From: Phytohabitans rumicis
GTDB lineage: Bacteria; Actinomycetota; Actinomycetes; Mycobacteriales; Micromonosporaceae
Assembly: GCF_011764445.1 (NCBI RefSeq)
Contig: NZ_BLPG01000001.1
Location: 6,341,001 to 6,405,000 of the forward strand
Length of the DNA: 64,000 nt
Reading direction: 5' to 3'
The notes under the pieces are model-generated. The model made no database searches. It was not told the DNA's origin and saw only the letters and a program-made list of their open reading frames with translations. A program made the position numbers and the translations under genes. Below are positions 8,617-17,704 of this stretch, in pieces. The stretch's first letter is position 1. Every line of letters begins with the position of its first letter.

Positions 8617-9421
8617 CACCGGAGCCGACCCACGCCGCCGATGTAGATGGCCCCTCGGCGCCTTCGCCGCTGCCGGGGGAGTCCGGCCGCCACTCGGGCA
8701 CCCAGACCACGCCCGGCTCGACCAGGTCGTACCCGTCGAAGAACCCGGCGATGGCGGCGCGCCCGCGCTGGGCGAGCGGGGTGCCGGCGCGGCGGTAGAT
8801 CTCGGCCGCGTCGCTCCGCTCCTGCTCGGGGCGGCCCTCGCCGGACGCCGCGGAAAGCACCAGGTAGCTGCCGGGCACGAGGGGTGCCCGCAGCGTGTCG
8901 AGGAGCTCGGCCGGGCCGTCCTCGTCGGGCACGAAGTGCATGACGCCGACGACCATCAGCGCGACCGGCTGGTTGAAGTCGATGAGCTTGAGCACGTCCG
9001 GGTGGTCGAGAATGCGCCCGGGACGCCGGATGTCCTCCTGGACGGCGGCGGCCTGGTGGTTGCCGCGCAGGATCTGCCGGCTGTGCGCCACCGCGACGGG
9101 GTCGATGTCCACGTACACGACGGTCGACTCGGGCGCGAGGCCCTGGGCGATCTCGTGCACGTTGCCGACCGTGGGGATGCCGGAGCCGATGTCCAGGAAC
9201 TGGCGCACGCCCGCCTCGACCAGGAAGCGCACCGCCCGGCGCAGGAACGCCCGGTTGGCCTGCGCGATCAGCGGAGACTCGGGCACTACGGAGATCATCG
9301 CCTGCGCCGCCGCGCGGTCAACCGCGAAGTTGTGCGACCCACCAAGGTAGTAGTCGTACATCCGGGCGGCGCTGGGCCGCTCGATGTCGATGGTCTCCGG
9401 TGCCCAGTCCGGGCGTCGCAT
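8616..9421 (-). CDS. PF04672-type SAM-dependent methyltransferase (apparent frameshift near its end)
   Basis: Begins MRRPDWAPETIDIERPSAAR and has MYDYYLGGSHNFAVDR, the hallmark of actinobacterial DUF574/PF04672 methyltransferases, then the SAM-binding loop FLDIGSGIPTVGN and VVYVDIDPVAV, and MVVGVMHFVPDE. The expected family C-terminus (IYIGGVGRLR) lies one frame over; one extra base in the run at 8651-8654 restores it and puts the stop at 8616-8618. Without the correction the frame would run on through the next gene. The methyl acceptor is unknown in this family. The physical coupling to a c-di-GMP enzyme is notable. Confidence 0.85.
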
Positions 9422-9564
9422 ACCCGTCCCCTCTGTCCTGTCCGGGGTGTTTGTGGCTCCCTTGGGTGGTCGCCGCCATTCTGCCCGTCACAGGGCCCGC
9501 CATCTAGACCGTCAGTGAAGACGCTGCCGTATCGGCAGCGTACGCCCAGCGGGGAGCTTAGAGA

Positions 9565-9620
9565 TGCAAGGAAGGGCCCCTTGCTATGCAAAAAGCGCTA
9601 ACAAGGTGCCCTTCCTTGCA
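9565..9620. terminator. Long hairpin terminator after the response regulator gene
   Basis: TGCAAGGAAGGGC...CCTTG pairs with CAAGG...GCCCTTCCTTGCA around the loop CTATGCAAAAAGCGCTAA. It lies 2 bases past the regulator stop (minus strand) and before the methyltransferase start. Its arms and loop are nearly the same as the hairpin at 40305-40353. Confidence 0.85.
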
Positions 9621-9621
9621 G

Positions 9622-10293
9622 TTAGAACTTGGGGGCGTCGGGCGCTTCCAGGAGGCCCAGGCGCAGGGCGGTCATGAGGGCCTGGGCGCGGTTGGCGGCG
9701 CCGAGCTTCTCGTAGAGCTTCGAGATGTGCGTCTTGGCCGTCGACTCGCTGACGAAGAGCTGCTTGGCGATGCCGGCCACGCTCATGCCGTCGGCGAGCA
9801 GCCGGAGCACCTGGCCCTCGCGCGGGGACAGCTGCGGCCCGGACGGGGCCAGCCGCCGCTTCATCGCCTCGGCCAGGTCGGCCGCGGTGAACGCGCTCGG
9901 CGACGACGCGGCGTGCCGGGCGGCCGCCACCACCTCGTCGGCCGGGGCGGTCTTCGGCACGAACGCGCTCGCGCCCGCCTCCAACGCCCCGAAGAGCTGG
10001 TCGTCGCCCGCGTACATGGTCAGCACGACGATGCCCATGGTGGAGCTGGCCTTGCGCAGCGCCCGGGTCGCCTCCAGGCCGCTGCCGTCGGGCAGCCGCA
10101 GGTCCATGATCACGACGTCGGGCTGCAGCGCGCCGGCCTGGCGTACCCCCTCGGCGGCCGTAGCGGCCTCACCGACGACCTCGAACTGGCGGTCGCGCTC
10201 GAACGCGTGCCGAAGACCCTTCCGGATCAGGTCGTGGTCATCGACAAGGAGGACCTTCGTACGCGTAGTCGGTGGCGTGGGGCTGGTGGTCAT
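9622..10293 (-). CDS. NarL/LuxR-family response regulator
   Basis: 223 residues. The receiver domain (about 13-125) has the acidic pair in LLVDDHD, the phosphoacceptor Asp64 in VIMDLRLPDG, the Thr in VLTMY and Lys114 in VPKTAP. The C-terminal LuxR HTH (about 153-215) has LSPREGQVLRLLADG and ESTAKTHISKLYEKLG. It follows the sensor kinase gene by 7 bases on the same strand and ends at a strong hairpin, so kinase and regulator form a two-component pair. Targets are not visible; the co-transcribed acyl-CoA synthetase suggests a lipid or envelope link. Confidence 0.93.
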   Translation of the reverse strand: MTTSPTPPTTRTKVLLVDDHDLIRKGLRHAFERDRQFEVVGEAATAAEGVRQAGALQPDVVIMDLRLPDGSGLEATRALRKASSTMGIVVLTMYAGDDQLFGALEAGASAFVPKTAPADEVVAAARHAASSPSAFTAADLAEAMKRRLAPSGPQLSPREGQVLRLLADGMSVAGIAKQLFVSESTAKTHISKLYEKLGAANRAQALMTALRLGLLEAPDAPKF

Positions 10294-10300
10294 GCTGGGC

Positions 10301-12026
10301 TTACTCCCCTTCTGGTGCTGTCACGCTATCGCGCACGCTATCGCGCCGGGGCGAGGTTCCCAGCACAACGGCGACCGTGGTGCCGCTGGGATTTCGTGGC
10401 CTGATCTCCAGCCGGCCCCGGATACGTTCCGCCCTCTCGGCCATGATCGCAAGACCATACCTCCCGTCCGGGCGCTGGTCAGCGATGCCCTGACCATCAT
10501 CCGACACTTCAATTTGGGCGTACGGGGGATCGACGGCACACGAGACCCACAGGTTCGAGGCGCCGGCGTGCTTGCGCGCGTTGGTGATCGCCTCCTGGGC
10601 GATGCGGAGCAACTCGGCCTCCGTGGCGGCCGGCAGCCGGGCGGTCGACTCGTCCAATGTGTAGTGCACGCGGAGCCCGGCGGAGGCGCCGACCTGCCGG
10701 GCGTACTCGGCGATCGCGGCCGCCAGCCCGCCGTGCCGGTCGACCTCGCTGCGCAGCTCGAAAAGACTAAGCCGCAGCTCAGTAATGACGCGGGTGACCT
10801 CGGCGCGCAGCGAGCGCAGCTCCTCGCTGGTCTCCTTGGCGTCCTCGGGGAGGGTGGCGAGGGCGTTGTCGATGCCGTACCCGACCATCACCAACTCCTG
10901 CGCGACGCCATCGTGGATTTCGCGCGCGAGGCGCTGCCGCTCCTCGTTCGTGGCGAGCGACCGGACCTCGTCGAAGAGCAGGGCTGCCTCCAGCCGTAGG
11001 GCCGCGGGACCGGTCAGGGCGGTCACCGTGGCGACGACCGCCGGGGGTACGCGTTGGCGACGTCGGCCTCGACAGTCACCAATCCGACAGTGCGGACGCC
11101 AGCCACGAGAGGGACGACTAGGGCCGAAACGTCCCCCTGCGGTGTGACCGCGCCTGCGACCGGTGGGCGGTCTGCGGCTGCTGGCTCGCCCACGCGTCGG
11201 CGATCGCCGAGTCGGCGTCCAGGGTGGTCTCCCAGTCGACCCGGTCGGCGCCGGACTGGGCCAGCACGACGAGCCGGCCACCGCCGCTGGCGGTCAGCAC
11301 CGCCGCCCGGTCGGCCGGGGCCACCGTGCGCAGGTCCTCCAGCAGGTGCTCGGCGATGCCGCCGGGGTCGAGCGTGGCCCCGGGCAGCTGGCGGGCCACG
11401 CTGCGCAGCTGGGTGAGCAGGCGGGTCGCCTCGGCGTACGGCTGGGGCTTGTTGCTCTCGCCGCGGGCCTGCAGCACGCGCTGGAGCGTGCCCGCGGCGG
11501 TGATCCCGATCCCGGCGAGGATCAGCCACTGGGCGCAGACCAGCAGGTAGCCGGCGTCGGTGATGAGCAGCTCGCCTTCGGACTCGGTGACCGCGCCGGC
11601 GAAGAGCAGCGTCGCCGCCGCGACGCCGAGCAGGGCCAGCACCTCCCGGGTACGCCGGTAGAGCGCGGCCACGGTGAGCGGCACCGCGAGGTACGGCAGT
11701 ACGGCCTCGGCGCCCAGCCCGTTGCCCAGCGTGCCCTTGATCTGCGCCTCGGCGGCGACGTCGCTGGCGGCCAGCCCGACGATGACCACCTCGGCGAGCC
11801 GGCCGAGCGGCCCGAGCACGCGGTGCCGGGGCGCGACCACCGCGGGGACGCTGGCCAGCGCGAGCAGGCCGATCCACTGGAGCTGGCCGACGTCCCTGGT
11901 GGTGATCAGGGTGAGCACCGCGACCAGGCCGAGCACGACCACCCGCGCCGCCACCGCGAGCGGGTGCGGGCGGGGCGGTCCGTGCGGCCGCGGGCGGGGC
12001 CGCACGGCGGTCGGGTACTCAAGCAC
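10301..12026 (-). CDS. HisKA_3 sensor histidine kinase (two apparent frameshifts)
   Basis: GTG 12026 starts 2 bases after the acyl-CoA synthetase stop. The first part has about six membrane helices, then a GAF-like region (LTASGGGRLVVLAQSG, SALVVPLVAGVRTVGLVTVEAD), then the kinase core: REIHDGVAQELVMVGYG (phosphoacceptor His), a histidine-kinase N-box LLRIAQEAITNARKHA, and DDGQGI. The three pieces lie in three frames. Adding one base in the run at 11165-11167 and another at 11043-11047 joins them without loss (TAPPVAGAVTP and VANAYPPAVV). About 576 residues once restored. It should phosphorylate the adjacent NarL-type regulator. Confidence 0.85.
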
Positions 12027-12028
12027 GC

Positions 12029-13816
12029 TCAGTCTCCGTAGATGTCGGCGATCTCGGCGGCGTACGTCTTGTGCACCACGTTGCGCTTGACCTTCAGCGA
12101 GGGGGTCAGCTCCCCGGTCGCCTCGGTGAAGTCGCGCGGGAGGATCCGGAACTCCTTGATGGCCTCCGCGTGCGACACCGCCTTGTTGGCCTCGTCGACG
12201 GCGCCCTGGATCTCGGCGCGCAGCTTCTGGTCGTCGCACATGTCGGCGATCGCGGCGGTCTCCGGGTGGCCGGCGCCCGCCAGCCACTTCGGCCACGCCT
12301 CCTCGTCGATGGTGACGAGCGCGGCGATGAACGGCTGCCGGTCGCCGACGACCACGGTCTGGCTGACCAGCGGATGGGCGCGCAGGCGGTCCTCGAGCAG
12401 CGCCGGGGCGACGTTCTTGCCGCCGGCGGTCACGATGATCTCCTTCTTGCGCCCGGTGATGGCCAGGTAGCCGTCGCCGTCAAGCTCTCCGATGTCGCCG
12501 CTGTGGAACCAGCGGTCCTCGTCGAGGACCTCGGCGGTCGCCTCCTCGTTGTTCCAGTACCGGTCGAAGATCAGGTCGCCCTTGATCAGGATCTCACCGT
12601 CGTCGGCGATCCGGACCGTCACCCCGGGCAGGGGCCGGCCGACCGTGCCGATGCGGATCCCGTTCTGCAGGTTGACGGCGACCGCCGGGGACGTCTCCGT
12701 CAGCCCGTACCCCTCGTAGACCGTGACACCGATGCCGCGGAAGAAGTGCGCGAGCCGCGTGCCCAGCGGCGCCCCGCCGGAGATCGCCTCGCGGCACTGG
12801 CCGCCGAGGGCGGCGCGCAGCTTGCCGTACACCAATCGGTCGAAGAGCGCGTGCTGCAGGCGCACGCTGAGGCCGGGGCCGCCGGGCTTGTCCAGCCCTT
12901 CGCTGTACGCGACGGCGACCTCCTCGGCCTGGTCGAAGATCTTGCCCTTGCCGTCGGCGTGGGCGCGCTGCTTCGCGGTGTTGTAGACCTTCTCGAACAC
13001 GCGCGGCACGGACAGCACGAACGTCGGGCGGAACGACTGCAGCTCGGCCACCAGGTTCTTGATGTCGGCGGTGTGGCCCATCTTGGCCCGGCCGGCGACC
13101 ACGCCGATCTGGATGAGCCGGGCGAACGAGTGCGCGAGCGGCAGGAAGAGCAGCGTGGACGCGCCCTCCTGGAAGATGTTGGGCAGGCCGGGGATCGCGT
13201 TGGCGATGTCCGCGTACATGTTGCGGTGGGTCAGCGTGCAGCCCTTGGGGCGGCCGGTGGTGCCACTGGTGTAGATGATGGTGGCGATGTCGTCGGCCTT
13301 CGTCGCCCGGCGGCGCAGCTCGATCTCGGCCGGGTCGACGGCGGCCCCGCGCTCGCGCAGCGCGTCCAGGTCGCCGACCTCGATCTGCCAGACCTTTTCC
13401 AGGTCGGGGGCGGCGCCCGCGACGGCCAGGGCGTGGGTGTTGGTCTCCACCACGCAGGCCACCGCGCCCGAGTCGGACAGGATCCAGCCCACCTGCTCGG
13501 CGCTCGACGTCTCGTAGATCGGCACGGTGACCGCGCCGACCGACCAGATGGCGTAGTCGACGAGCGTCCACTCGTAGCGGGTCTTGCTCATGAGCCCGAC
13601 CCGGTCGCCCGGCTCGATGCCGGCGGCGACCAGCCCTCGGGCCAGCGCCACGACCTCGTCCCGGAACTCGGCACAGGTCACGTCCACCCAGCCGGCGGAC
13701 GTACGCCGGGCGAACTGCACCGTGCCCGGGGCGCTCTCAGCGTTGTCCCAGACCGGGTCGGTCAGGTTGGCGGTGTCGCCGATGGTGACCACCGGCGGTA
13801 CGGCGAACTCGCGCAC
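12029..13816 (-). CDS. Long-chain acyl-CoA synthetase (FadD15-like)
   Basis: 595 residues of the AMP-forming ligase family. P-loop YTSGTTGRPKGCT (about 180), GYGLTETSP (about 367), the adenylate-binding HSGDIGELD and GRKKEIIVTAGGKNV hinge, and a C-terminal lysine in LTPSLKVKR. It activates fatty acids with ATP and CoA for lipid synthesis or oxidation. I chose GTG 13816 because GGAGGAG lies just upstream (13823-13829); longer frames would enter the promoter shared with the SRPBCC gene. It heads a tight minus-strand cluster with the sensor kinase (2-base gap). Confidence 0.93.
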   Translation of the reverse strand: MREFAVPPVVTIGDTANLTDPVWDNAESAPGTVQFARRTSAGWVDVTCAEFRDEVVALARGLVAAGIEPGDRVGLMSKTRYEWTLVDYAIWSVGAVTVPIYETSSAEQVGWILSDSGAVACVVETNTHALAVAGAAPDLEKVWQIEVGDLDALRERGAAVDPAEIELRRRATKADDIATIIYTSGTTGRPKGCTLTHRNMYADIANAIPGLPNIFQEGASTLLFLPLAHSFARLIQIGVVAGRAKMGHTADIKNLVAELQSFRPTFVLSVPRVFEKVYNTAKQRAHADGKGKIFDQAEEVAVAYSEGLDKPGGPGLSVRLQHALFDRLVYGKLRAALGGQCREAISGGAPLGTRLAHFFRGIGVTVYEGYGLTETSPAVAVNLQNGIRIGTVGRPLPGVTVRIADDGEILIKGDLIFDRYWNNEEATAEVLDEDRWFHSGDIGELDGDGYLAITGRKKEIIVTAGGKNVAPALLEDRLRAHPLVSQTVVVGDRQPFIAALVTIDEEAWPKWLAGAGHPETAAIADMCDDQKLRAEIQGAVDEANKAVSHAEAIKEFRILPRDFTEATGELTPSLKVKRNVVHKTYAAEIADIYGD

Positions 13817-13895
13817 GGCACTCCTCCTGCGGAAAACTAACCGCAACCTACCCGGCTCGGGGGCCGCTGCGCTTGTACGGGGTAACCTGCCGGGC

Positions 13896-14341
13896 ATGGC
13901 GGACTCCTCTACCCAGTCGATCGTCATCGCGGCGTCGCCCGAGCGCGTGGCGGCGGTCATCTGTGACTTCGCGAGCTACCCCGAGTGGACCGACGCGATG
14001 AAGCGGGTCGAGGTCATCGAGGAGTACGAGGACGGCTATGCCAGCCAGGTCCGCTTCGTGCTGGACGCCGGCGTGATAGCCGACGAGTACACCCTCGCAT
14101 ACGAGTACACCGAGGACATCTCCCGGATCGAGTGGCGCCTGGTCGGGCCGTCCAAGATGCAGAAGGCGCAGATCGGGTCGTACGACATCGCCGACAACGG
14201 CGACGGCACCACCACCGTGACGTACACCTTGGAGGTGGAGCTGTCGGTGGGGATGCTGGGAATGTTCCGGCGCAAGGCCGAGAAAATGATCATGGATACG
14301 GCGCTGAAGCAGCTCAAGCGCCGGGTTGAGGGGCATCGTGA
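13896..14341 (+). CDS. SRPBCC (START/cyclase-like) lipid-binding fold protein (apparent frameshift at the last codons)
   Basis: About 148 residues. The start MADSSTQSIVIAASPERVAA and the FASYPEWTDAMKRVEV motif are typical of the polyketide cyclase/dehydrase SRPBCC family, which binds hydrophobic ligands. The ORF would run on to 14711, but one more G in the run at 14330-14333 gives the natural stop TGA at 14339-14341, overlapping the GTG of the next gene. It is divergent from the acyl-CoA synthetase, a common arrangement in actinomycetes and consistent with acyl chain metabolism. Confidence 0.85.
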
Positions 14342-14711
14342 ACCCAACCGATCCGACCTCCGCCCGCGAGGAGGCCGAGCGCCTGGTGGCGACCGTGCTC
14401 GCGGCGATGTCCTCGGCCGCTCCGGGCTGGGGCTTCTCGGCCTTCCGGGGGTCGCCCACGGCAAGGTCGCCACCGGCGACGCCGAGTGCTGCGTGTGCCC
14501 GATCTGCCGGGTGATAGCCGCCATGCGCGACCCGGACCCCGCGTTCGCCGAGCGGGTGGCCACCGGCGCGGGTGACTTCGCCGCCGGCCTGGCGAGCCTG
14601 CTCCGCTCCCTCTCGGTGCCCGCGCCCGCCCCCGAGTCCAGTCCTCAGGACGATTCGGAGGACGTATGGCACGCCGCGACCAGGAAGGATAATGGTCCTT
14701 CTGCCGAGTGA
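14338..14711 (+). CDS. Conserved actinobacterial protein with CCVCPICR motif (apparent frameshift)
   Basis: Starts at GTG 14338 with VNPTDPTSAREEAERLVATV. The frame changes in the G-run at 14447-14451; adding one G joins it to VAHGKVATGDAECCVCPICR and the helical tail (RDPDPAFAERVATGAGDFAAGL), then an acidic end. About 124 residues. The cysteine cluster may bind metal. Similar proteins lie between SRPBCC and glucokinase genes in other actinomycetes and are of unknown function (possibly DUF5304-like; not verified). Confidence 0.7.
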
Positions 14712-14738
14712 TTCGGGGTAGCGAGAGGGGACCACTGC

Positions 14739-15686
14739 GTGACGCTGACCATCGGAGTTGACGTCGGCGGCACGAAGGTGGCCGCCGGCGTTGTCACCTC
14801 AGCGGGTGACGTGCTGGCGCAGACGCGCCACGACACCCCGGCCGACGACGTCGCCAAGACCCGTGACGTGATCGTCGAGGCGGTCGCCGAGATGGCAGCG
14901 GCGCACCCGGTCGAGGCGGTGGGCATCGGGGCCGCGGGTTGGATCGACGCCAGTCGCTCCACGGTGCTCTTCGCGCCCAACATCGCCTGGCGCGACGAGC
15001 CCCTGCGGGACTACGTCAGCGACGCGGTCGGCCTGCCGGTCATCGTGGAGAACGACGCGAACGCGGCGGCCTGGGCCGAGTTCCAGTTCGGGGCGGCCCG
15101 GCACGCCGAGGACTCGATGGTGATGTTCACCATCGGCACCGGCGTCGGCGGGGCCATCGTGCTGGGCGGTGAGCTGGTCCGCGGCACCCACGGCATCGCC
15201 GCTGAGCTCGGCCACATGCTCTCCGTCCCGGACGGCCACCTGTGCGGCTGCGGGCGGCACGGCTGCCTGGAGCAGTACGCCAGCGGCAACGCCCTGGTCC
15301 GGTTCGCCCGCGCCGGCGCCCGCCAGGAGCCGGGCCGCGCCGGCGAGCTGCTCGACCTGGCCGGCGGCGACGCCGAGGAGATCACCGGGCCGATGGTCAC
15401 CGCCGCGGCGCAGAGCGGCGACCAGGTGTCCCGCGAGGCGTTCGCGCAGATCGGCCGGTGGCTCGGCATCGCGCTCGCCGACATGGTGCAGATCCTCGAC
15501 CCGCAGGTGCTTGTCGTGGGCGGCGGTGTGGTCGACGCGGGGGAGCTGCTGCTCGGCCCCACCCGGCGTTCCTATGTGGACGCCTTGGCCCAGCGCGGCC
15601 GGATCCCGGTGGCCGAGCTGAAGGCCGCCGAGATGGGCAACGCGGCCGGCGTGGTTGGCGCGGGAGATCTCGCCCGCCGGCGTTAA
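14739..15686 (+). CDS. glk: ROK-family glucokinase
   Basis: 315 residues. ATP-binding motif GVDVGGTKVA at the N-terminus, the sugar and catalytic region ENDANAAAWAEF, TIGTGVGGAI and the ROK zinc site CGCGRHGCLEQYASG (about 169-183). It phosphorylates glucose with ATP and, in Streptomyces relatives, has a role in carbon repression. GTG 14739 follows a GAGAGGGG ribosome site. It lies 27 bases after the CCVCPICR gene and 9 bases before the EEP gene, probably one operon. Confidence 0.93.
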   Translation: MTLTIGVDVGGTKVAAGVVTSAGDVLAQTRHDTPADDVAKTRDVIVEAVAEMAAAHPVEAVGIGAAGWIDASRSTVLFAPNIAWRDEPLRDYVSDAVGLPVIVENDANAAAWAEFQFGAARHAEDSMVMFTIGTGVGGAIVLGGELVRGTHGIAAELGHMLSVPDGHLCGCGRHGCLEQYASGNALVRFARAGARQEPGRAGELLDLAGGDAEEITGPMVTAAAQSGDQVSREAFAQIGRWLGIALADMVQILDPQVLVVGGGVVDAGELLLGPTRRSYVDALAQRGRIPVAELKAAEMGNAAGVVGAGDLARRR

Positions 15687-15695
15687 TGTCACCTC

Positions 15696-16373
15696 GTGGA
15701 TCTACGCGTGGTGTCGTACAACGTGCACGGCCAGCGGGACGACACGGCCGCGCTGGCCGAGGTGGTCCGGGATCTGGCACCCGACGTCGTGGTCGTCCAG
15801 GAGGGTCCGCGCCGCTTCCGCTGGCGCGGCAAGGGCGCGGCGCTCGCGCACTCGTTCGGCATGGTGGTCGCGGCCGGCGGCCTGCCGTCGCTGGGCAACC
15901 TGGTGCTGACCACCTTCCGGGTACGCGTGCACGACGCGTGGTGCGTGCGCTTCCCGCTGACTCCGGGGCGGCACATGCGCGGGGCGGCGTTCGCGGCGTG
16001 CTCGGTCGGTCCGGTGCGCTTCGTGGTGGCCGGCGCGCACCTGTCCACCGATCCGGACGAGCGCCCGGCGCAGGCCCGCGAGCTGAAGGACGCCATGTCC
16101 AAGGTGGACGCGCCGGTGATCCTGGGCGCCGATCTCAACGAGGGTTCCGGCGGCGCCGCCTGGCGTACGGTGGCCGACGGCCTCACCGACGCGGCCGTGG
16201 CGCAGGACCGGGCCGGCGCGCCGACGTTCCCCTGCGCCAACCCGCGCAACCGCATCGACGCCATCTTCGTCGACCCGCGCGTCACGGTCACCGGCTACGA
16301 GGTCGTCGACACCGCCCTGGCGCGCCGGGCGAGTGACCACTTTCCGGTACGCGCGGACGTGGTCATCACCTGA
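15696..16373 (+). CDS. Endonuclease/exonuclease/phosphatase (EEP) family enzyme
   Basis: 225 residues with the EEP fold motifs in order: VVSYNVHG, VVVQEG (metal Glu), AGAHLSTD, LGADLNEG and the terminal ASDHFPVRADV (catalytic Asp-His). No signal peptide. Family members are Mg-dependent phosphodiesterases acting on nucleic acids or phospholipids; the substrate cannot be read from sequence. GTG 15696 is 9 bases after the glucokinase stop. Confidence 0.88.
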   Translation: MDLRVVSYNVHGQRDDTAALAEVVRDLAPDVVVVQEGPRRFRWRGKGAALAHSFGMVVAAGGLPSLGNLVLTTFRVRVHDAWCVRFPLTPGRHMRGAAFAACSVGPVRFVVAGAHLSTDPDERPAQARELKDAMSKVDAPVILGADLNEGSGGAAWRTVADGLTDAAVAQDRAGAPTFPCANPRNRIDAIFVDPRVTVTGYEVVDTALARRASDHFPVRADVVIT

Positions 16374-16389
16374 ATCCCTTGGGGCCGGG

Positions 16390-16415
16390 CCATAGATATT
16401 TATCAACGTCTATGG
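16390..16415 (+). promoter_or_regulatory. Inverted repeat CCATAGA-N12-TCTATGG (candidate operator)
   Basis: A perfect 7-bp inverted repeat with an AT-rich centre sits in the short gap before the membrane protein gene at 16423. AT-rich sequence is rare in this window, so this is a good place for a promoter with a repressor site. No regulator gene is adjacent. Confidence 0.45.
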
Positions 16416-16422
16416 TTGCGGC

Positions 16423-17028
16423 ATGCCGCCCGCTACGTTCACGCCCTCGTTAAGGTCCCTTGTGGACTTCTACCGCGATCCGGCGTCCCGCCTCGCACTC
16501 CTCGTCACCGCGTTGACGATGTGCTACATCGGCGGGATCGCGATGTTCTGGTTCCACGCGATCTACCTCGACGAGGGCGGCCCGGCCATCAGCTGGGTCG
16601 CCCACTGGCTGCTCGACTCGTCGTTCGCCTTCGTCGCACTCACCCCGGCGCTCGCGCTGATCATGCCGTTCGCGGCGTGGGTGGCGCGTGCGGTGCCGGC
16701 GTCGGCGAGCCTGGTCCCCTGGGTGTACGCGGCCGTGGGCGGCGCCGCGTTCGCCCTCGTGACCACCCCCGGCCCGATCGCCCACGACCTGGTCGTGGGC
16801 CGCGGCACCTGGGTTGCCGACCGCGCGACCGACCTGGTCGGCGACTCCTCGGCCACGCTTCCCCCGGTCGCCGACTACCCGCCGCTGGCCGCCATGGCCC
16901 AACAGTTGGGCGCCGGCGTCCCCCTCTACATCACCCTGATGGCCCTGACCGTGGTCCTGCTCCGCCTCCTCCTCCGCCCGCACCCACGGCCAGCTAGCCC
17001 GCGCCCCGCACGCCCGCGCCTTTCCTGA
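16423..17028 (+). CDS. Membrane protein of unknown function
   Basis: 201 residues with four to five predicted membrane helices (about 24-45, 62-85, 97-118 and 160-180) and a short Pro/Arg-rich cytosolic tail. The middle has a hydrophilic segment with His and Asp (PIAHDLVVGRGTWVADRATD). I recognise no family motif. It has its own short upstream region with a palindrome (16390-16415) and is followed by a hairpin, so it appears to be a single-gene unit. Confidence 0.7.
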   Translation: MPPATFTPSLRSLVDFYRDPASRLALLVTALTMCYIGGIAMFWFHAIYLDEGGPAISWVAHWLLDSSFAFVALTPALALIMPFAAWVARAVPASASLVPWVYAAVGGAAFALVTTPGPIAHDLVVGRGTWVADRATDLVGDSSATLPPVADYPPLAAMAQQLGAGVPLYITLMALTVVLLRLLLRPHPRPASPRPARPRLS

Positions 17029-17047
17029 GTCGTCACTGCGAGATTTG

Positions 17048-17090
17048 CGTGAAGGATTCGAGTCGCCCCAGCGACCCAAATTCTTCACGT
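17048..17090. terminator. Imperfect hairpin, probable terminator
   Basis: GTGAAGGATT...GTCGC pairs with GCGAC...AATTCTTCAC with two mismatches, 20 bases after the membrane protein stop. The GTGAAGGA arm resembles the perfect hairpin at 30497-30548. Confidence 0.55.
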
Positions 17091-17142
17091 TCATGCCGGC
17101 CCCGATATTGCCCGCGCCCGCGAGTACTGCTTGAATCGCGCG

Positions 17143-17505
17143 GTGTCCGAGACCCGCAAGGCACCCGCTTCGATACAGGTCTTTGTCATCCTGCTCTACA
17201 TCGGCGGCGGCCTGGTCGTACTCTCCGCTCTCACGCGTGTGTGGAGCACTCCGGTCTACGCGGCGTACGGGCTGCTGGGCCTTGGATATCTCCTGCTGGC
17301 GCGCATGGTGCAACTCGGGCGGCGGTGGGCGCGGACGGTGATGCTGGCGCTCTGCGGCGTCGGTGTCGCGCTGGCCGTCGCGCGGTTGGCGATGGGCGGC
17401 GACCTGGTGTCGGCGGTGTCGACGCTCGCCTGGCCCGTCGTATACGCGATCCTGCTCAACACGAAGGCGTCCCGCGCGTGGTTCCAGCCCGAGCCCGCCG
17501 CGTAG
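17143..17505 (+). CDS. Small four-helix membrane protein
   Basis: About 120 residues: short cytosolic N-terminus (SETRKAPASIQ), then four hydrophobic helices (about 12-30, 37-55, 62-80 and 84-105) and a short tail. GTG 17143 was chosen since the preceding TTG has no better ribosome site; the start is uncertain. No family is recognised. Its stop is 6 bases from palindromic repeat copy 3, so the repeat may serve as its 3' hairpin. Confidence 0.65.
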   Translation: MSETRKAPASIQVFVILLYIGGGLVVLSALTRVWSTPVYAAYGLLGLGYLLLARMVQLGRRWARTVMLALCGVGVALAVARLAMGGDLVSAVSTLAWPVVYAILLNTKASRAWFQPEPAA

Positions 17506-17510
17506 CCCGC

Positions 17511-17596
17511 GCCGATCAAGGACTTTCCCGTCGATCGAGGGCAAACGGTCGTGGATCAGAGATCCAAGCACGACCGTTTGCCCTTGATCGACGAAG
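17511..17596. repeat. Dispersed palindromic repeat, copy 3 (right outer arm missing)
   Basis: CCGATCAAGGAC outer arm, then an inner pair GTCGATCGAGGGC and GCCCTTGATCGAC around GGTCGTGGATCAGAGATCC. The right outer arm is replaced by GAAGACAGG. It lies between a membrane protein gene and the monooxygenase gene. Confidence 0.9.
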
Positions 17597-17704
17597 ACAG
17601 GGGTGGCGTGGCGCACGGACGGGGGAGTTTGGGCGCGGGGGTGGACAAAGGGTGCGCACAGCCGAGAGGATTTCGCAGCCACACCTACAAGGAAAGAAGC
17701 CTCG

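Noticed and set aside
6812-9421. One 869-codon minus-strand protein covering methyltransferase and GGDEF-EAL region
   Set aside because: After the methyltransferase the frame turns into Arg/Pro/Ala noise; a one-base break explains the run-on and separate genes with real motifs exist in other frames.
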